From assembly GCF_028657195.3 (NCBI RefSeq), contig NZ_JANCPR020000008.1, positions 1 through 64,000 on the forward strand: a stretch of 64,000 nt of DNA, read 5' to 3'. The translations under genes were made by a program, and so were the position numbers. The notes beneath the pieces are model-generated. The model saw only the letters and a list, made by a program, of their open reading frames with translations. It ran no database searches and was not told the origin of the DNA. Every line of letters begins with the position of its first letter. Positions within the stretch are counted from its first letter, which is position 1. Origin of the DNA: Streptomyces iconiensis. Lineage in GTDB: Bacteria > Actinomycetota > Actinomycetes > Streptomycetales > Streptomycetaceae. Of this stretch, positions 34,390-44,544 are shown piece after piece.

Positions 34390-36994
34390 GTTCCATCCCG
34401 GTAACTGGGTCGAGAGTGCTGTCGACTGGCTCCAGGTGCACTTCTCGGTTCTGTTCGACTTCATCAACAAGGTCCTGACGGGCCTGTACGACGGCATCAA
34501 CGCGGTGCTCGGCGGCGCTGAGCCGCTGCTGTTCGCCGCGATCCTCGCCGTGATCGCCTTCTGGCTGCGCGGGCTGCTCGCCGCTGTGGCCACCCTGATC
34601 GGATTCGCTCTGATCGACTCGTTCGGCTTGTGGAACGAGGCGATGCAGACGCTTTCGCTGGTGCTCGCCGCAGCGGTGATCACCATCGCGATCGCCGTAC
34701 CGCTGGGTGTCTGGGCCGCGCGCAACAAGGCGTTCAGCACCTTCATGCGGCCGGTGCTCGACGTGATGCAGACGATGCCCGCCTTCGTCTACCTCATCCC
34801 CGGCGTCATGTTCTTCTCCGTCGGCACGACCCCGGGTCTGCTGGCGACGATCGTCTTCTCCATGCCGCCCGGCGTGCGCATGACGGAGCTGGGCATCCGG
34901 CAGGTCGACGGGGAACTGGTCGAGGCCGCCGAGGCGTTCGGCACCAGCCCCAAGCACACGCTCACGCGCGTGCAGTTCCCGCTGGCGCTGCCGACGATCA
35001 TGGCCGGTATCAACCAGGTCATCATGCTGGCGCTGTCCATGGTCGTCATCGCCGGTATGGCCGGTGCCCCCGGCCTCGGTGAGAGCGTCTACGCGGCCGT
35101 CACCCAGGTGCAGGTCGGGCTCGGTGTCGAGTCCGGTATCGGCGTGGTCATCCTCGCCATGTACCTGGACCGCATGACCGGTGCCCTCAACGCCCGTGTC
35201 TCGCCGCTCGGCCGCCGCGCGGCGGCCAAGGCCACAGCGGCGCTGGGCCGTATGCGCTTCGTGCGCTACCGCCCCGGTACGGCCGTCGCCCTCTGCGGTG
35301 TCGTCGTCCTGGCGCTCGTCGCGGGCGGTATGAACCTCGCGGGTACGGGTGACAGCAAGACCACCGCCTCCACCGACGTGGGCAAGGGCAAGAAGCTCAA
35401 CATGGGCTACATCCCGTGGGACGAGGGCATCGCGACCTCGTACCTGTGGAAGGAGATGCTGGAGGAGCGCGGCTACAAGCCGGACCTCAAGCAGCTCGAC
35501 GCCGGTCCGCTCTACTCCGGTATCGCCAAGGGCGACGTCGACTTCCAGACGGACGCCTGGCTGCCCACCACGCACAAGCAGTACTGGGACAAGTACCACT
35601 CCAAGATGGAGAAGCTGGGCGACTGGTACGGCCCGACCTCCCTTGAGCTGACCGTTCCCTCGTACGTCAAGGGCGTGAAGTCCCTTGAGGACCTCAAGGG
35701 TCAGGGCAAGAAGTTCAAGGGCAAGATCATCGGCATCGAGTCCAGCGCCGGCGAGATGAAGATCCTCAAGGACAAGGTCCTCAAGGACTACGGCCTGGAG
35801 GGCGAGTACAAGGTCGTCTCCTCCAGCACCTCCTCGATGCTGGCCGAGCTGAAGCGCTCCATCCAGAAGCACGAGCCGGTGGTCGTCACGCTCTGGTCGC
35901 CGCACTGGGCGTACAACGCCAACGACCTGACGAAGCTCAAGGACCCCAAGGGTTCCTTCGGCAAGGGCGAGAAGCTCTACAGCGTGGGCCGTAAGGGCTT
36001 CTCGAAGGACGAGCCGACGGTCGCCAACTGGCTGAAGAACTTCAAGATGTCCGAGAAGCAGCTCACCTCCCTGGAGGACCAGATCCAGGGCGCTGGCCAG
36101 GGCAAGGAGCAGGACGCCGTCCGCAAGTGGCTCAAGGATCACCCCGGCTTCCTGGACAAGTTCGCCCCCGTACCGGGCGGCGAGAAGGAGAAGGGCAAGG
36201 ACGCGGGCAAGCCGGTCAAGATGGGCTACTTCCCCTGGGACGAGGCCATCGCGACCACGTACCTGTGGCAGAACATCCTTGAGGACCGCGGCTACAAGCC
36301 GAACGTGAAGCAGCTCGACCCCGGTCCGCTGTACACGTCCATGGCGCAGGGCCAGACGGACTTCCAGACCGACTCCTGGCTGCCGACGACGCATGAGCAG
36401 TACTGGAAGAAGTACAGATCGAAGCTCACGGACGTCGGTGCCTGGTACGGGCCCACCTCGCTGGAGCTGTCCGTGCCCAAGAGCGTCAAGGGCATCGACT
36501 CGCTGGCGGACCTGAAGGGCAAGAGCGACAAGTTCGGCGGCAAGATCACCGGTATCGAGTCCAGCGCGGGCGAGATGAAGGTGCTCAAGTCGGTCCTGAA
36601 GGAGTACGGCCTGGACAAGGAGTACAAGGTCGTCTCCTCCAGCACCTCCTCGATGCTCTCGGAGGTCGACCGCTCCGTGAAGCAGGGCAAGCCCGTCCTG
36701 GCCACCACGTGGTCGCCCCACTGGGTCTACAGCAAGTACCCCATGAAGAAGCTCAAGGACCCCAAGGGTGCCTGGGGCAAGGGTGACAAGATCCACGTGA
36801 CCGCCAAGAAGGACTTCGGGAAGGACTTCCCCGAGCTGAACGGCTGGCTGAAGAACTTCAAGATGTCCGAGAAGGACCTCGGTTCGCTGGAGGCGGCGAT
36901 CCAGAAGGGCGGCAAGGGCAAGGAGAAGCAGTCCGTTCGCAAGTGGATGGACAAGCGGCCCGGTCTCGTCGACGAGCTGGCTCCGGTCAAGTAA
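34382..36994 (+). CDS. opuABC: Glycine betaine ABC permease fused to two tandem substrate-binding domains
   Basis: This 870-residue protein begins with a ProW/OpuAB permease (about 1-330) with a long N-terminal hydrophobic section. The inner membrane loop reads EAAEAFGTSPKHTLTRVQFPLALPTIMAG. A membrane anchor follows (ALCGVVVLALVAGGMNLAG). Two OpuAC-type domains then lie outside the cell: about 339-590 (MGYIPWDEGIATSYLW ... WYGPTSLEL ... LWSPHW) and about 613-870 (MGYFPWDEAIATTYLW ... WYGPTSLEL ... TWSPHW). Each holds the Trp/Tyr cage residues that grip quaternary ammonium groups. Linker residues 590-612 are Lys/Gly-rich. Tandem domains may raise local capture. GTG 34382 overlaps the ATPase gene. 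Confidence 0.95.
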   Translation: MPEFHPGNWVESAVDWLQVHFSVLFDFINKVLTGLYDGINAVLGGAEPLLFAAILAVIAFWLRGLLAAVATLIGFALIDSFGLWNEAMQTLSLVLAAAVITIAIAVPLGVWAARNKAFSTFMRPVLDVMQTMPAFVYLIPGVMFFSVGTTPGLLATIVFSMPPGVRMTELGIRQVDGELVEAAEAFGTSPKHTLTRVQFPLALPTIMAGINQVIMLALSMVVIAGMAGAPGLGESVYAAVTQVQVGLGVESGIGVVILAMYLDRMTGALNARVSPLGRRAAAKATAALGRMRFVRYRPGTAVALCGVVVLALVAGGMNLAGTGDSKTTASTDVGKGKKLNMGYIPWDEGIATSYLWKEMLEERGYKPDLKQLDAGPLYSGIAKGDVDFQTDAWLPTTHKQYWDKYHSKMEKLGDWYGPTSLELTVPSYVKGVKSLEDLKGQGKKFKGKIIGIESSAGEMKILKDKVLKDYGLEGEYKVVSSSTSSMLAELKRSIQKHEPVVVTLWSPHWAYNANDLTKLKDPKGSFGKGEKLYSVGRKGFSKDEPTVANWLKNFKMSEKQLTSLEDQIQGAGQGKEQDAVRKWLKDHPGFLDKFAPVPGGEKEKGKDAGKPVKMGYFPWDEAIATTYLWQNILEDRGYKPNVKQLDPGPLYTSMAQGQTDFQTDSWLPTTHEQYWKKYRSKLTDVGAWYGPTSLELSVPKSVKGIDSLADLKGKSDKFGGKITGIESSAGEMKVLKSVLKEYGLDKEYKVVSSSTSSMLSEVDRSVKQGKPVLATTWSPHWVYSKYPMKKLKDPKGAWGKGDKIHVTAKKDFGKDFPELNGWLKNFKMSEKDLGSLEAAIQKGGKGKEKQSVRKWMDKRPGLVDELAPVK

Positions 36995-37025
36995 GGCGCA
37001 GGCACGGCCGTCCCGTACGACGGAC

Positions 37026-37067
37026 AGCGGACCCCCGCACTCACACACGTGAGGGCGGGGGTCCGCT
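37026..37067 (+). terminator. Terminator after the opuA operon
   Basis: AGCGGACCCCCGC (37026-37038) pairs with 37055-37067, and an inner CTCAC/GTGAG extends the hairpin. It begins 32 nt after the fused permease stop and isolates it from the BCCT gene. Confidence 0.85.
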
Positions 37068-37205
37068 TCGTGTAACAGCCCGTTGCCGGTCGGAAATCTT
37101 TCTGTGACGAGTGATCCTGCTTGTTCGGGGAAGGCGCGCCAACCCGAGCCGGGTGTGTTCCTGGCTCCGTCGTCAACTGCCCCTGACCGCAGAAAGGTTG
37201 AGTGC

Positions 37206-39005
37206 GTGGCCACGCAACCGAAGGCAAACCCACCGAACGAGCAGGACCTGCAGGAGGTGACGGGGATCGGGCGGTTGTCTGCCTCGGTCTCGTTCCGGGT
37301 CTTCGTACCCGCCGCTGTGATCATCCTGGCTTTCGTCCTCTACGCCGTGCTCGGCCAGGAGGACGCGGCGAAGCAGGTGGCCAGCGTCCAAGAGGGCATC
37401 GGGGACAAACTGGGCTGGTACTACATGGCCCTGACCTCCCTGTTCGTCGTCTTCGTCCTCTGGATCGGCCTGGGCCGGTTCGGGCGGATCAAGCTGGGCA
37501 AGGACGACTCGAAGCCGGAGTTCTCCACCGGCTCCTGGTTCGCGATGCTCTTCGCGGCCGGCATGGGCATCGGTCTCGTCTACTGGGGAGCGGCCGAGCC
37601 CCTGAACTTCTTCACCGCGCCCAAACCGGGCACGGGTTCCGGCGACGCGGCCAAGTCCGAGGCCGCGATGGTGCAGACGTTCCTGCACTGGGGCGTCCAC
37701 CCCTGGGCGATCTACGTGGTCGTCGGGCTCGCCGTCGCGTACGCGGTGCACCGCAAGAACCGGCCCGTCTCGATCCGCTGGGCGCTGGAGCCGCTGCTCG
37801 GCGACCGGGTCAAGGGCTGGTGGGGCGATGTCATCGACATCATCGCCGTCGTGGGCACGCTGTTCGGCGTGGCGACCTCGCTCGGTCTTGGTGTGATGCA
37901 GATATCCAGCGGCCTCGGCTTCCTGGACTGGGTCGACAGTCCCGGCAAGCCGCTGCTGGTCGTCCTGATCGCCGCCATCACCGGTCTGGCCACGCTCTCC
38001 GTGGTGACCGGTATCGGCAAGGGCATCAAGTGGCTGTCGAACATCAACATGGTTCTGGCCGCCGTCCTGCTGCTGTTCGTGGTCGTCGCCGGTCCCACGC
38101 TGTTCATCGCCAACGGCTTCGTCCAGAACCTCGGCGGGTACTTCCAGAACCTCCTGCGGCTGAGCTTCGACACGGGCGCCTCCCAGGGCGACGACGGCAC
38201 CAGCTTCGTGAACACCTGGACCGTCTTCTACTGGGGCTGGTGGATCTCCTGGGCGCCCTTCGTCGGCGTCTTCATCGCCCGTATCTCGCGGGGCCGTACG
38301 GTGCGCGAGTTCGTCTGCGGCGTGCTGCTCGTGCCGACACTGCTGACGTTCTTCTGGTTCGCGGTCTTCGGCGGCACCGCCGTGCAGGGGCAGTCGTCCG
38401 GCAAGGAGGACTACCTGGTCGACGGGGCCGTCAGTACGGACAACGCGCTCTTCCAGGTGCTGGAGACGCTGCCGGGCGGCACCTTGTTCGCGGGTATCGC
38501 CATCCTGCTGATCGTGCTGTTCTTCGTCACGTCCTCCGACTCCGCCTCGTTCGTGGTGGACATGCTGTCCTCCGGGGGTGCTCTCAACCCGCCGGTGTGG
38601 AGCCGGGTGTTCTGGGCGCTGATGGAAGGAGCCGTGGCCGCAGCGCTCTTGCTCGCCTCCGACCTGGCCAGCGCGGATTCGCTCAACACACTGAAGACAT
38701 CCGCGATCATCATCGCGCTGCCGTTCAGCGTCATCATGATCGGCATGTGTCTTGCCACCGCGATCGCCTTCACGCGTGAGCGCCACGCGTACATGGCGGC
38801 CGAGCGTGCCGCCGAGCACGACCGGCTGGTCGACCATGCCGTCGCGCTGATCGAGGACGGCGGCAACGAAGCGGATGGCGGCCCGCCGAAGGAGAAGGCG
38901 GCGGTCGGCGCGGCGGGAGAGCCCGCTGTGGGAGAAGGCGAGGTGCGGAAGGAAGACGCCACGGACAGGCTGTCGAAGGAGACACCGCCGGAACCCAACG
39001 GCTAG
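37206..39005 (+). CDS. BCCT-family glycine betaine/choline/carnitine transporter
   Basis: This 599-residue secondary transporter has about 12 transmembrane segments. The family signature GSWFAMLFAAGMGIGLVYWGAAEPL lies near residues 105-130, and the transport Trp cluster is in WGWWISWAPFVG. The C-terminus is a hydrophilic, acidic tail of about 75 residues, a region that senses osmotic stress in BetP-like proteins. GTG 37206 follows GAAAGGTTGAG. It sits next to the OpuA-type transporter, giving two routes for betaine-type solutes. Exact substrate is not fixed by sequence. Confidence 0.94.
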   Translation: MATQPKANPPNEQDLQEVTGIGRLSASVSFRVFVPAAVIILAFVLYAVLGQEDAAKQVASVQEGIGDKLGWYYMALTSLFVVFVLWIGLGRFGRIKLGKDDSKPEFSTGSWFAMLFAAGMGIGLVYWGAAEPLNFFTAPKPGTGSGDAAKSEAAMVQTFLHWGVHPWAIYVVVGLAVAYAVHRKNRPVSIRWALEPLLGDRVKGWWGDVIDIIAVVGTLFGVATSLGLGVMQISSGLGFLDWVDSPGKPLLVVLIAAITGLATLSVVTGIGKGIKWLSNINMVLAAVLLLFVVVAGPTLFIANGFVQNLGGYFQNLLRLSFDTGASQGDDGTSFVNTWTVFYWGWWISWAPFVGVFIARISRGRTVREFVCGVLLVPTLLTFFWFAVFGGTAVQGQSSGKEDYLVDGAVSTDNALFQVLETLPGGTLFAGIAILLIVLFFVTSSDSASFVVDMLSSGGALNPPVWSRVFWALMEGAVAAALLLASDLASADSLNTLKTSAIIIALPFSVIMIGMCLATAIAFTRERHAYMAAERAAEHDRLVDHAVALIEDGGNEADGGPPKEKAAVGAAGEPAVGEGEVRKEDATDRLSKETPPEPNG

Positions 39006-39029
39006 CGTTTCACCCCGAGTTGCTCACTG

Positions 39030-39065
39030 CTGTGCGGTGCCGGATCGCCCTCCGGCACCGCACAG
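39030..39065 (+). terminator. Terminator after the BCCT gene
   Basis: CTGTGCGGTGCCGGA (39030-39044) pairs perfectly with 39051-39065 around TCGCCC. It begins 25 nt after the stop. Confidence 0.85.
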
Positions 39066-39144
39066 TGCCGTTCGCGGCCGGTTCGCCGTGCCCGGACTGT
39101 GCGCGGCCGGTCGGGCGTGCCAGGGCGGTGCGTATCGTGCCCGT

Positions 39145-39870
39145 ATGACCTCGACCGTTGTTTCGCTCGTGCCCTCGCTCACGGAGGCCATCGCGGTCAC
39201 CGCACCCGGGTTGCTGGTGGGCGCGACCGACTGGTGCACGTATCCCGGGGACCTGGACGTCGTACGGGTACGGGGCACGAAGAACCCGGACGTGGAGCGG
39301 ATCGCCGGGCTGGCTCCGGATCTCGTGGTGGCCAACGAGGAGGAGAACAGGCCGCAGGACCTGGAGGCGCTGCGCGCTGCGGGGCTGCGGGTGATGGTGA
39401 CCGAAGTGCGGGGCATCGAGCAGTCGTTCACGGAGTTGGAACGGGTGCTGACGCAGGGGTGCGGGGTGCGCAGGCCCGGGTGGCTGGACGAGGCGGAGAC
39501 CGCGTGGCGCGAGGCGCGGGCCGAGTTCGACGTACGGGCCGTGGTGCCGGTGTGGCGCAGGCCCTGGATGGTGCTGGGGAGGGACACGTTCGCGGGAGCC
39601 CTGCTGGCACACCTCGGCGTGCGCAACGTGTACGCCGCGCACGCCGAACGCTATCCGCGTGTGCCCATCGGGGAGTTGGCGGCCGAGGGGAGCGCCGATG
39701 TGGTGGTGCTGCCGGACGAGCCGTACGCGTTCGCGGCTGACGACGGGCCCGAGACGTTCCCCGGCATGCCGGCCGCGCTCGTCAGCGGGCGCCATCTCAC
39801 GTGGTACGGGCCTTCGCTGAGCGAGGCCCCGGAGGTCATCGGCGCGGCGCTCCGAGCAGCGCTCCGCTGA
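39145..39870 (+). CDS. Helical-backbone metal-receptor-like protein (BtuF-type, cytoplasmic)
   Basis: This 241-residue protein has the BtuF/periplasmic-binding fold: VVSLVPSLTEAIAVTAP, GATDWCTYPGD, KNPDVERIAGLAPDLVVANEEENRPQDLEAL. There is no signal peptide or lipobox, and TATCGT ends 6 nt before the ATG, so it is leaderless and presumably cytoplasmic. This is unlike the transport receptors. Homologous stand-alone proteins are often called cobalamin-binding. It could buffer a corrinoid or a metal chelate. The 3' end overlaps the converging TDT gene by 35 nt. Confidence 0.78.
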   Translation: MTSTVVSLVPSLTEAIAVTAPGLLVGATDWCTYPGDLDVVRVRGTKNPDVERIAGLAPDLVVANEEENRPQDLEALRAAGLRVMVTEVRGIEQSFTELERVLTQGCGVRRPGWLDEAETAWREARAEFDVRAVVPVWRRPWMVLGRDTFAGALLAHLGVRNVYAAHAERYPRVPIGELAAEGSADVVVLPDEPYAFAADDGPETFPGMPAALVSGRHLTWYGPSLSEAPEVIGAALRAALR

Positions 39871-40924
39871 AGAGCCCGCCGGCCGTGCGTACGGCGGCTG
39901 CGGCCCAGGCGAGGATGAGCCCGGCGTAGAGCGCGACCGACAGCCAGGTGAGCGCGTCGAGTCCGGTGTGCTTCGCCAGGGAGGCGGCGCCGGTCACGCA
40001 GGTGCCGACGGGGAAGGTGAAGGCCCACCACGTCATGCCGAAGCCCATGCCCTGCCGGGTGGCGCGTACGACCATGGCGACGGAGAGCCCGAGCCACAGG
40101 AGGGCGAACCCGATCACCGGGACTCCGTAGAGCACGGCCAGCGCGGAGAAGGTGCCGGGTGCGGCGTCGGCGAGGTTTCCCAGCGCGGTGGTGGACTGGC
40201 CCAGCGGGCCGAGCACGAGGAAGAGGGTCGGCGTCAGCATGAGGGGCAGCGGGCCGTGGTGGGCGAGCCGGGAGAAGACGACGGGCAGGATCACCAGCGT
40301 CATCAGAAGGCTCGCGCCGAACATGGCGAAACAGCCCAGCAGCAGCGCCGAGCGGGCCTGGCCGTCGGGCATGTGGGCCGCGAGGGGCGGGCCGACCGCC
40401 GCCGAGACCATGGGCGCGACGATGGGCAGCAGCCATACGGGGGTCGCTGTGCCCGGTTCGATGGTGTGCCGGGTGACCATCAGATAGGGCACGGCGATGG
40501 CGGCCAGCAGGCCGACGAGGGTGCCGGCCGACCACAGCACGATGTCGATGCCGAGGCCACCGGGAACCTGGAGGGCCAGCGCACCCGCGCCGACGGCGAG
40601 CATGGCCATCGACAGGCAGCCGTAGAACGGCGCGACGGCCGGGTCCAGCAGGTGTGCGCGTGCCTGGTCCGTGTGGCGCGTCCAGTGGCCCGTGCGCGCC
40701 ACGAGCAGGACGGCGAGCATCACGGCCGACAGCGTCCACACGGCCACGAGCGGGGCGCGCGGAACGTGTACGGGCAGTGCGGCTCCGGCGTTCCCGATGA
40801 TCGCGGTGCCCATCACGGCCGCGTACCAGTTCGGGCCCAGGGCGCGCAGCCTGGCCGGGGCGAGGGGCTGGGGGACGGGTTCGGCGGGGGGTGCTTCGGG
40901 GACGGCGTGCGCGGAAACGGTCAT
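39836..40924 (-). CDS. SLAC1/TDT-family anion or tellurite-type transporter
   Basis: This 362-residue membrane protein has about ten hydrophobic helices and begins PARLRALGPNWYAAVMGTAIIGNAGAALP. GPNWYAAVMGT and later GMTWWAFTFPVGTCVTGA are hallmarks of the tellurite-resistance/dicarboxylate and SLAC1 family (C4-dicarboxylate, sulfite or anion exporters). ATG 40924 fits the conserved start. It is transcribed divergently from a LysR-type regulator, which may control it. The substrate is unknown; sulfite or a related anion is a typical suggestion. Confidence 0.88.
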   Translation of the reverse strand: MTVSAHAVPEAPPAEPVPQPLAPARLRALGPNWYAAVMGTAIIGNAGAALPVHVPRAPLVAVWTLSAVMLAVLLVARTGHWTRHTDQARAHLLDPAVAPFYGCLSMAMLAVGAGALALQVPGGLGIDIVLWSAGTLVGLLAAIAVPYLMVTRHTIEPGTATPVWLLPIVAPMVSAAVGPPLAAHMPDGQARSALLLGCFAMFGASLLMTLVILPVVFSRLAHHGPLPLMLTPTLFLVLGPLGQSTTALGNLADAAPGTFSALAVLYGVPVIGFALLWLGLSVAMVVRATRQGMGFGMTWWAFTFPVGTCVTGAASLAKHTGLDALTWLSVALYAGLILAWAAAAVRTAGGLFSGALLGAPRR

Positions 40925-40972
40925 GGGACCACGCTCCGCCCGCACCGACCCTCCCACCAGGGACCCTGTCCC

Positions 40973-40984
40973 TATGAGGGCATA
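40973..40984. promoter_or_regulatory. LysR-type dyad in the TDT/LysR divergent promoter region
   Basis: TATGAGGGCATA is a short dyad with T-N11-A layout, and a second CCTATGA follows about 25 nt later. It lies between start codons 40924 and 41044, the expected place for a LysR-type binding site. The evidence is positional and weak. Confidence 0.35.
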
Positions 40985-41043
40985 ACCTGGTCCTATGACT
41001 CAGCGGGAGAGGCAGTCGGCAGGCGCGGCCATCAGGGAATCCG

Positions 41044-41988
41044 ATGCGTGAGGGCGGTGACGGGCGTGCGGGCGGGGGGCATCCGCCCGGGCTCGCGCAC
41101 CGTGTGCCCGACCTGGGCGCGCTGGAGCTGCTGCTCGCCGTCGCCCGGCTGGGCAGCCTGGGGCGCGCGGCACGCGAGACGGGCGTGAGCCAGCCGGCGG
41201 CCAGCGGCCGTATCCGCTCCATGGAACGCCAGCTGGGCATCACACTGCTGGAGCGCTCACCGCGCGGCTCGCGGCTGACGGCGTCCGGAACCCTGGTGAC
41301 CGACTGGGCCAGGCGCATCGTGGAGTCGGCCGAGGCGTTCGAGGCGGGCGTCGGCGCGCTGCGTGACCGCCGTGACTCGCGGCTCAGCGTCGCCGCCAGC
41401 ATGACCATCGCGGAGTATCTGCTGCCCGGCTGGCTGATCGCGCTGCGCACGCAGCTCCCCGACACGGCCGTCTCGCTGCGCGCGGGGAACAGCGCCGCCG
41501 TGGCACGCGTCCTGCTCGACGGCGAGGCGGACGTCGGTTTCGTCGAGGGCCTGGGCGTACCCGCGGGGCTCGACGGTACGGTCATCGCGCACGACAGGCT
41601 GCTGGTCGTCGTGGCGTCAGGGCACCCGTGGACGCGGCGGCGCGAGCCGGTCGGACTGGCCGAACTGGCCGCCACCCGGCTGGTGTTGCGCGAGCCGGGC
41701 TCCGGCACCCGGCAGGTGCTCGACTCGGCGCTCGCAGGCCACGGCGGTCTGGCGCCGCCGCTGCTCGAACTCGCCTCCACCACCGCCGTCAAGGCGGCGG
41801 CCGTCAGCGGCGCTGGTCCCGCCGTGCTGAGCGAACTGGCCGTGGGAGAGGAGCTGTCGGGGCGCCGACTGGTGGAGGTGCCGGTCGAGGGGCCTGCGCT
41901 GAGCCGTGCGCTGCGTGCCGTATGGCCGCGCGGCTCGCGGCCGACGGGGCCAGCGCGTCAGCTCCTGTCGCTCACCCGGTCACGCTGA
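41044..41988 (+). CDS. LysR-family transcriptional regulator
   Basis: This 314-residue protein has the LysR winged HTH (LGALELLLAVARLGSLGRAARETGVSQPAASGRIRSMERQLG, about 23-64) and a substrate-binding regulatory domain with VAASMTIAEYLLPGW and a helix of LREPGSGTRQVL. It is longer at the N-terminus than typical members by about 20 residues. It is divergent from the TDT transporter and the likely regulator of it. Its end overlaps the converging hydrolase gene by 31 nt. Confidence 0.92.
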   Translation: MREGGDGRAGGGHPPGLAHRVPDLGALELLLAVARLGSLGRAARETGVSQPAASGRIRSMERQLGITLLERSPRGSRLTASGTLVTDWARRIVESAEAFEAGVGALRDRRDSRLSVAASMTIAEYLLPGWLIALRTQLPDTAVSLRAGNSAAVARVLLDGEADVGFVEGLGVPAGLDGTVIAHDRLLVVVASGHPWTRRREPVGLAELAATRLVLREPGSGTRQVLDSALAGHGGLAPPLLELASTTAVKAAAVSGAGPAVLSELAVGEELSGRRLVEVPVEGPALSRALRAVWPRGSRPTGPARQLLSLTRSR

Positions 41989-42695
41989 GCGCTTCCTCTC
42001 GCCTTCGCCTCGGCCGTGAGGGCCTCCATCAGGCGCGGGTCGTCGCCTGCTTCGGGGTGCCACTGCACGGCCAGTACGAAGCTGTCCTGGTCCGGGAGTT
42101 CGAGCGCCTCGACGGTGCCGTCCTCGGCGTGCGCGCTCGCCACCAGGCCCTCGCCGATCCTGTCGACGGCCTGGTGGTGGTACGTCGGCACGCTCACCGC
42201 TTCCGGCAGCACCCGCGCGAGCCTCGTACCGGCGACGGGCTCGACCGTGTGCGTGCTGAAGACGCCGGGTGCGCCGCGATGTGCCGCCGTGCCGGGCAGG
42301 TGCTGGACGAGGGTGCCGCCGAGGGCGACGTTCAGCACCTGCATGCCCCGGCAGACGCACAGCAGGGGAGTGCGCTGCCGCAGGGCCTCGCGGGTGAGGG
42401 CCAGCTCCCACGCGTCCCGTTCGGGATGGGCGGGTCCCGTCTCGGGCGCCCTGGGCGCTCCGTAGCGTGCCGGATCGACATCGGGGCCGCCCGCTGTGAC
42501 GAGCGCGTCGAGGCGTGCGACGGTGTCGGCCGCCGCCGTGGGGTCCTCGTCAGGGGGGAGGAGCACGGCGCGGGCGCCCGAGCGCTGAGCCATGCGGTGG
42601 TAGCCGGCGGGCAGGAGCGCGGCCGGCAGGCGCCAGTCGCCCCAGCGCGCCCCGGGTTCGAGATAGGTGCTGATGCCGATCAGCGGGGGTGCCAT
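41958..42695 (-). CDS. Gamma-glutamyl-gamma-aminobutyrate hydrolase-like amidohydrolase (PuuD family)
   Basis: This 245-residue class I glutamine amidotransferase-like enzyme has nucleophile Cys in LLCVCRGMQVLN, and catalytic His-Glu in AVQWHPE. The N-terminal PPLIGISTYLEPGARWGDW is family-typical. Such enzymes cut the gamma-glutamyl bond of gamma-glutamylated intermediates. It is encoded 47 nt downstream of the permease on the minus strand, next to the GlnA4 cluster. It is therefore well placed to release the final product (such as glycine) plus glutamate. The exact substrate is inferred from context. Confidence 0.9.
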   Translation of the reverse strand: MAPPLIGISTYLEPGARWGDWRLPAALLPAGYHRMAQRSGARAVLLPPDEDPTAAADTVARLDALVTAGGPDVDPARYGAPRAPETGPAHPERDAWELALTREALRQRTPLLCVCRGMQVLNVALGGTLVQHLPGTAAHRGAPGVFSTHTVEPVAGTRLARVLPEAVSVPTYHHQAVDRIGEGLVASAHAEDGTVEALELPDQDSFVLAVQWHPEAGDDPRLMEALTAEAKARGSAQRDRVSDRS

Positions 42696-42723
42696 GTGTC
42701 CTCCATGCTGGTGCGGTTTCTCC

Positions 42724-42742
42724 CGGGACTGAGCACACGTGC

Positions 42743-42751
<9 letters not shown>
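42724..42751 (-). terminator. Perfect palindrome hairpin between permease and hydrolase genes
   Basis: CGGGACTGAGCAC (42724-42736) and its exact complement (42739-42751) form a very tight hairpin that overlaps the permease stop codon. The hydrolase start lies 29 nt beyond. It may partly terminate transcription or protect the permease mRNA, giving lower hydrolase expression. Confidence 0.7.
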
Positions 42752-44209
<1,458 letters not shown>

Positions 44210-44544
44210 GCGCCACTCCTGCCTCTCGGCCATTGGTGTGGCCACATACCTTTGCGGTGCCGCACCGCACGGCGCAACCCCCTTGCGTGCACGAAGTGTT
44301 ACTCCGGGGGTGCCCCGAAGGGGCGCGGGGCTGTGTCATGTGCGGCTCCGCCGCGTGGGCGCGACCAGCGACGAGGGGGGTGCCCCGAAGGGGCGCGGGG
44401 AACTGCGCGACCGGCCACGACGCGCCCGCAGTCGGCAACGCACAGGCAGGGGCACGCACAGAAGCCCCGACGAGGGGCAAGGGCAGAAGTCCGACGGCGC
44501 ACGGGGCAGCCGGAAAACGGGTGCCCTCTCCCGGAGAGGCACCC
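44210..44544. other. Intergenic region between permease and GntR gene
   Basis: This 335-nt region between the permease start (44209) and the GntR stop (44545) contains the permease promoter and a dispersed streptomycete repeat. No gene is supported; small frames are shadows with repeat-derived coding. Confidence 0.6.
44306..44400. repeat. Duplicated dispersed intergenic repeat
   Basis: GGGGGTGCCCCGAAGGGGCG occurs at 44306-44325 and again at 44376-44395, both followed by CGGGG. Each has a small GCCCC-GAAG-GGGC hairpin. The flanking CGCGACC-type sequence is the kind of short repeat scattered through Streptomyces intergenic DNA. The element is a repeat by structure; mobility is not shown. Confidence 0.7.

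Noticed and set aside
34271..37324. 1017-residue open frame antisense to opuABC
   Set aside because: Shadow of the fused permease gene; its composition mirrors the coding strand and it has no domain.
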